Assembly: GCA_022842585.1 (NCBI GenBank)
Contig: JALHPI010000007.1
Location: forward strand, 1 to 37,375
Direction of reading: 5' to 3'
Length of the DNA: 37,375 bases
Source of the DNA: Minisyncoccota bacterium
GTDB taxonomy: Bacteria; Patescibacteriota; Minisyncoccia; Phycocordibacterales; Phycocordibacteraceae
In this document: positions 33,634 through 37,375 of the stretch, piece after piece
Layout: each line of letters starts with the position of its first letter
Position numbering within the stretch: position 1 is the stretch's first letter
Notes under the pieces: generated by a model
Database searches by the model: none
Told to the model about the DNA's origin: nothing
What the model saw: only the letters and a program-made list of their open reading frames with translations
Translations under genes and position numbers: made by a program

Positions 33634-34404
33634 ATGTCAGGAAAAACTGATGAAATATCTGACAAGGATTTACTCCAGCAACTGGAAAGCATTGGCCTTA
33701 CGGAGAAGGAGTCCCGGGTGTACCTTGCCCTTCTGCCCCGCCACGACGTCGGTTCCTCGAAGCTCATAAGCGCTACGGGCCTTCACGGGCAGTTCGTGTA
33801 TGTGGCGCTCGAGCGTCTCGAGCAGTTAGGGCTCGCCAAGCACGTCATTCAGAACGGTCGGAAGAAATTCAGTGCCAATCCCCCGCTTCGCCTTCTCTCT
33901 ATCGTCGAGGAGAAGCGCCTAGCGGCGCAAAACATCGCACGCCAGCTTCAGGAGCGCTATAGCGGCAAACATGAACAAGACTTTGAGGTGTTCCAAGGAG
34001 AGACTGCGTTCATGATGCATCAGTACGATATGCTCGAGCGCGTTCCGCAGGACAGTGAAGTGGTAGCAATCTGCGGTCCAACGGAAAACTTCCTCGCAAC
34101 GCTAGGCGAAGGAGAAAGCGATGAATTTGAGGCGGCGAGGGTTAAGAAAGGACTTCGCGTTCGCTATATAGGCATGGAGTCGATGCGTCCACGCCTCGCA
34201 GAGGCACGCAAATGGCGAAAGTTATGGGAATACCGCATCTTCCCCGGGACCTCCACAGGGCTCGTTGATACCGACATATGGCCGGATAACCTCACGTTCA
34301 ATATCTTCGGTGACCCGGTCCTTTCATTCACCATCACCAACAAAACAGTCGCTGAAGGGTATAAAGAATTTTTTGAATCGCTGTGGAAACTTTCTAAGCC
34401 ATAG
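33634..34404 (+). CDS. TrmB-family transcriptional regulator
   Basis: LLQQLESIGLTEKESRVYLALLPRHDVGSSKLISATGLHGQFVYVALERLEQLGLAKHVIQNGRKKFSANPPLRLLSIVEEK. Confidence 0.82.
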   Translation: MSGKTDEISDKDLLQQLESIGLTEKESRVYLALLPRHDVGSSKLISATGLHGQFVYVALERLEQLGLAKHVIQNGRKKFSANPPLRLLSIVEEKRLAAQNIARQLQERYSGKHEQDFEVFQGETAFMMHQYDMLERVPQDSEVVAICGPTENFLATLGEGESDEFEAARVKKGLRVRYIGMESMRPRLAEARKWRKLWEYRIFPGTSTGLVDTDIWPDNLTFNIFGDPVLSFTITNKTVAEGYKEFFESLWKLSKP

Positions 34405-34422
34405 CTTTGCTATAGTGCATCT

Positions 34423-35214
34423 ATGCGTATTATCTCGTGGAACGTGAACGGCATACGCGCCGTGCATAAGAAAGGCTTGCTCCTCCCCTTTCTGAAGAAA
34501 TACAAGCCGGATGTGTTTTGTATCCAGGAAACCAAGGCACAGGAGCATCAGTCCGAGGTGGATTTGCCTGACTATGAGGAATACTGGTGCTCTGCGGAGA
34601 AAAAGGGCTATAGCGGCGTCGCTATTTTCACGAAAACTACCCCGCATGATGTGCGTTTTGGTTTCCCCGAGGACATTACGGAAAAATATGGCATGGAAAA
34701 GGACCCTTATGGGGACCCAAACAAGGAGGGGCGTGTGATAGCGGCGGATATAGGGGATATCTTCGTAGTGTCCGTCTATACCCCAAACGCAAAGGACGAC
34801 CTCTCCCGCGTACCGCTTCGCCACAAGCAGTGGGACCCTGCATTCCTCGAATACATGAAACAACTTGAGGAAGAAAAGCCCGTTATCTTCTGTGGGGACC
34901 TGAATGTGGCACACACCTCAGACGACCTCGCTCGCCCAAAGGAGAATGAAGGCAAAAAAGGCTATACGCTCGAGGAGCGCGAAGGCATACAGGCATATGT
35001 GGATTCCGGTTTCGTGGATACGCTTCGTCTTTTCTCTAAGGGAAATGGCTTTTATACCTGGTGGAGCCACTTCGGGGGCGCACGGGAGAGAAACGTAGGA
35101 TGGCGTATCGACTACATCTTCGCTTCTAAGAAAATAGCGGTGAAAGTGAAGAAAGCGGAAATACACCCAGAGGTGTATGGGTCAGACCACTGCCCTGTCT
35201 CCATCACTCTTTAG
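34423..35214 (+). CDS. xth: Exodeoxyribonuclease III / AP endonuclease
   Basis: MRIISWNVNGIRAVHKKGLLLPFLKKYKPDVFCIQETKAQ...VIFCGDLNVAHTSDDLARPKEN...WRIDYIFASKK...YGSDHCPVSITL. Confidence 0.95.
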   Translation: MRIISWNVNGIRAVHKKGLLLPFLKKYKPDVFCIQETKAQEHQSEVDLPDYEEYWCSAEKKGYSGVAIFTKTTPHDVRFGFPEDITEKYGMEKDPYGDPNKEGRVIAADIGDIFVVSVYTPNAKDDLSRVPLRHKQWDPAFLEYMKQLEEEKPVIFCGDLNVAHTSDDLARPKENEGKKGYTLEEREGIQAYVDSGFVDTLRLFSKGNGFYTWWSHFGGARERNVGWRIDYIFASKKIAVKVKKAEIHPEVYGSDHCPVSITL

Positions 35215-35228
35215 GCTATATAGGACAT

Positions 35229-35258
35229 AAAGGACAGTTATGCACAGGCATGTCCTTT
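35229..35258 (+). other. Hairpin downstream of xth carrying a DnaA-box sequence in its loop
   Basis: AAAGGACA (35229-35236)/TGTCCTTT (35251-35258); loop contains TTATGCACA (35238-35246), matching TTATNCACA. Confidence 0.5.
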
Positions 35259-35427
35259 ACTCTGTCTTTAAGCATTCTATGATAGTTGAAGAGTTCTGAA
35301 GTTGTTCTTTGCGCGCTCTTTCAATCCGTATACATCCCTCACGCTAGTCCGTGCCTTCCAACGATTCGGGGCGTATCCCCTATAAAAACATTGGGAATTG
35401 CACATGTTCCACGTGAAAGGATCAGAC

Positions 35428-35519
35428 GCGAAAAGCCGTCAGCCGCATTCTCCTTGGTACTGCCAAACATATTGCCCGCCCCATTTATTGGTACCAAAAC
35501 AGGCTCGACGGCTTTTCGC
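35428..35519. repeat. Nested inverted repeat between two parS-like sites
   Basis: Outer arms GCGAAAAGCCGTC (35428-35440)/GACGGCTTTTCGC (35507-35519), perfect 13 bp; inner arms TTGGTAC (35454-35460)/GTACCAA (35491-35497). Confidence 0.8.
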
Positions 35520-35559
35520 ATACCTAACTATCAATTCACGTTCCACGTGAAAGCTGAAG

Positions 35560-35587
35560 AAAAAAGGCCCTCATTAGGGCCTTTTTT
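35560..35587. terminator. Bidirectional intrinsic terminator at the 3' end of cca
   Basis: AAAAAAGGCCCT-CATT-AGGGCCTTTTTT; perfect stem with A-tract and T-tract. Confidence 0.85.
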
Positions 35588-35588
35588 C

Positions 35589-37052
35589 TTAACAAACGTG
35601 GTGCTTATCCAGAATCTTTTTAAGCTCTTCCTCTTCTTTTTCTTCACGAACCTTCTTCCCTGCCTCACCTTTTGCCCTAAGTTCAGTATCAGAAAGCTCA
35701 AGCAACTCAGCAGTCTTTTTATGCAGGTACTCTTTGGTGTTCTTTTTAGGTTCCTCAAGGACATCTTCAAGTAGTGCGTTCAGAGTCCAGCCTATACGAG
35801 GCCCTGCTTTCACGTGGAACGTCTCCATGATGGTATTCCCATCTATCTTGAGCATCCCTACGGATATAGGGTCACGAAGTGCCTCCTCTACCATCGCCTT
35901 GTACTTACGGAATCTAAACGGCTGTTCCTTTGGTCTACCAGTGCCTATGCGGTCGCATATGCGTAGATTGAGCAAATCCCATATATTTTCCTCACCTACG
36001 TTCCGTATCATCCTACGGACTGCTGAAAGGGTTATTTGGTCCGGATCCGAGAAAAACATGTGCCAACGCACCAGTTTCACCACTTTCTCAGTCGTTTCAC
36101 GTGAAAAGCGCAAGTCATGGAGAATCTTCTCCGTTACACGTGCACCAACCACTTCATGCCCATGGAAGGTCCAGTCTCCTTTCTCCTTAGACCAGCGGCG
36201 GGTCTCAGGCTTAGAGACGTCGTGCAACAGGGCTGCGAGGCGCAAATCGAGATTCCAACCCTTGTCTGCGGCATGTTGCATAGAACGCATCAGGTGGCCA
36301 AATACGTCGTAGCTATGGGCTTGGTTTTGCTCTATACCAATACCGCGCACAATTTCTGGAGATATCATTTCAAGTATTCCTAACTGCTGTGCAAGCACCA
36401 AAGCCATCATCGGCTGGTCAGAATTAAGTATCCGTATGAGCTCATCCCGTATCCTTTCACGTGAAACGTGAGCTAAATTAGAGGCTTTTTTCTGTATTCC
36501 CGATGCGGTATCTGAATCTAGGGCAAAATTGAGCTCTGCCATGAGGCGTACGGCCCGCATGAGGCGCAAACCGTCTTCCTCGAAGCGTTCTTCGGGGTCT
36601 CTTACTGTACGGAGAACCTTAGCCTCAATGTCTTTTTGTCCTTTATAAGGGTCAATTATCTGTCCTTTAGACTCATCATAGGCAATGGCATTTATGGTGA
36701 AGTCCCTCCGAGCCAAGTCTTCCTCGAGGCTCTGACCAAACTCCACCTTATCCGGGCGGCGCTTATCCGTATATTCCGACTCTGTGCGGTAGGGAGTAAC
36801 TTCAATGATTTTGACTGTTTCGTCGTCCGTTTCACGTAGAACACCTACGGTCCCAAACTCGTTTGTATAGTAGGAATCGGGGAAGATACGCTGTATATCC
36901 TCAGGCTTTGCGTTCGTGGTGATGTCCCAGTCCTTTGGTTTCCTGCCTATGAAGAGGTCACGCACGCATCCGCCCACCAAATAGGCCTCAAAGCCCTCTT
37001 TTCGGAGTCCTTCAGCCACGGAGCGTACTTCTATAGGAACTGGGAAGTGCAT
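35589..37052 (-). CDS. cca: CCA tRNA nucleotidyltransferase / poly(A) polymerase family with HD domain
   Basis: EAYLVGGCVRDLFIGRKPKDWDITTNAKPEDIQRIFPDSYYTNEFGTVGV, RRDFTINAIAYD, RFEEDGLRLMRAVRLMAELNF, LAALLHDVSKPETR. Confidence 0.93.
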   Translation of the reverse strand: MHFPVPIEVRSVAEGLRKEGFEAYLVGGCVRDLFIGRKPKDWDITTNAKPEDIQRIFPDSYYTNEFGTVGVLRETDDETVKIIEVTPYRTESEYTDKRRPDKVEFGQSLEEDLARRDFTINAIAYDESKGQIIDPYKGQKDIEAKVLRTVRDPEERFEEDGLRLMRAVRLMAELNFALDSDTASGIQKKASNLAHVSRERIRDELIRILNSDQPMMALVLAQQLGILEMISPEIVRGIGIEQNQAHSYDVFGHLMRSMQHAADKGWNLDLRLAALLHDVSKPETRRWSKEKGDWTFHGHEVVGARVTEKILHDLRFSRETTEKVVKLVRWHMFFSDPDQITLSAVRRMIRNVGEENIWDLLNLRICDRIGTGRPKEQPFRFRKYKAMVEEALRDPISVGMLKIDGNTIMETFHVKAGPRIGWTLNALLEDVLEEPKKNTKEYLHKKTAELLELSDTELRAKGEAGKKVREEKEEEELKKILDKHHVC

Positions 37053-37130
37053 ATACCTATTCTATCAGCTAGGTGTGCTAATCTGCTGTAGTTGGGCCTG
37101 CGGAGCTGTACACTCATAGACCCTCACTTC

Positions 37131-37205
37131 GCTCCTGTGGTGAAATGGATATCATTACTGTCTTCGGAACAGTCGTTGTGGGTTCGAATCCTGCCGGGTG
37201 CACCA
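37131..37205 (+). tRNA. tRNA-Arg (anticodon TCG), CCA encoded
   Basis: Anticodon arm ACTGT-CTTCGGA-ACAGT, T arm GTGGG-TTCGAAT-CCTGC, 3' CGGGTGC-A-CCA. The acceptor has one apparent T-T mismatch. Confidence 0.8.
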
Positions 37206-37257
37206 GCGCGTAATAAGAAAAGAGTGTCAAATACGTGCTAGTGGGGTTTCCTAATAT

Positions 37258-37328
37258 GCGGGTATGGTTTAGTGGTAGAATGACTGCCTTCCAAGCAGTA
37301 GACGGGAGTTCGATTCTCCCTACCCGCA
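37258..37328 (+). tRNA. tRNA-Gly (anticodon TCC), CCA not encoded
   Basis: GCGGGTA...ACTGC-CTTCCAA-GCAGT...GGGAG-TTCGATT-CTCCC-TACCCGC-A. Confidence 0.93.
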
Positions 37329-37375
37329 CAAAAGTAATAGTTTCCTTTTGTGCCTGAGAATCGAAAGCCGGAATA

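Larger units (their letters stand above)
35405..36468. promoter_or_regulatory. parS: Cluster of parS-like (ParB-binding) sites
   Basis: TGTTCCACGTGAAAGG 35405-35420; CGTTCCACGTGAAAGC 35539-35554; GCTTTCACGTGGAACG 35806-35821; CGTTTCACGTGAAAAG 36093-36108; CCTTTCACGTGAAACG 36453-36468. Weaker sites near 36132 and 36828. Confidence 0.75.

Noticed and set aside
35286-35774. 162-aa plus-strand ORF after xth
   Set aside because: Runs through a parS-like site, the 92-nt palindrome, the bidirectional terminator and into cca antisense; composition is not protein-like.
37114-37329. 71-aa minus-strand ORF (MRVGRIELPSTAWKAVILPLNHTR...VHPAGFEPTTTVPKT)
   Set aside because: Classic false ORF made by antisense translation of tRNA-Gly and tRNA-Arg.
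1-37375. CRISPR arrays, IS elements, rRNA genes
   Set aside because: No regularly spaced direct repeats, transposase-like proteins or rRNA-like sequence seen. The Xer protein looks like a housekeeping recombinase, with no att-like repeats recognised.

Overview
The window looks like the dnaA-proximal region of a reduced Candidate Phyla Radiation (Patescibacteria/Parcubacteria-like) chromosome; taxonomy is inferred from gene content only. From left to right it contains: (i) an origin-type block with a partial dnaA(-), rpmH, rnpA and yidC; (ii) a ~14 kb minus-strand type IV secretion-like operon (VirB2/TrbC-like pilin, VirB4/TraC-like ATPase in two ORFs, PrgI, a J-domain protein with a His/Gly-rich tail, a VirB6/TrbL-like protein with a coiled-coil tail, and several exported or anchored unknowns); (iii) rsmA, a uvrD/pcrA-type helicase, a LysM+M23 peptidase and a ComM/YifB-type ATPase; (iv) a tightly packed GNAT / AclB-like / AclA-like / cupin operon encoding a two-subunit ATP-citrate lyase; (v) a DksA/TraR-like protein, a NYN protein, rpsO, an SPFH protein, a Xer recombinase, a 2-hydroxyacid dehydrogenase and a 2OG-Fe(II) oxygenase-like protein; (vi) a TrmB-family regulator divergent from a three-small-gene operon ending in a PHPT1/Janus-like protein; (vii) xth, a structured intergenic region, cca and two tRNAs. 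The most interesting signals are non-coding. First, a 102-nt structured element occurs twice (28404-28505 on + and 19669-19770 on -), with near-identical loop sequences but covarying helices. Second, a 53-nt double-hairpin element is duplicated in the two intergenic gaps of the TrmB-linked operon. Third, parS-like TGTTNCACGTGAAACA sites cluster in and upstream of cca. Fourth, -10 boxes sit 6-9 nt upstream of start codons at many genes, which suggests widespread leaderless transcription. All identifications were made by eye; no database search or folding program was run.
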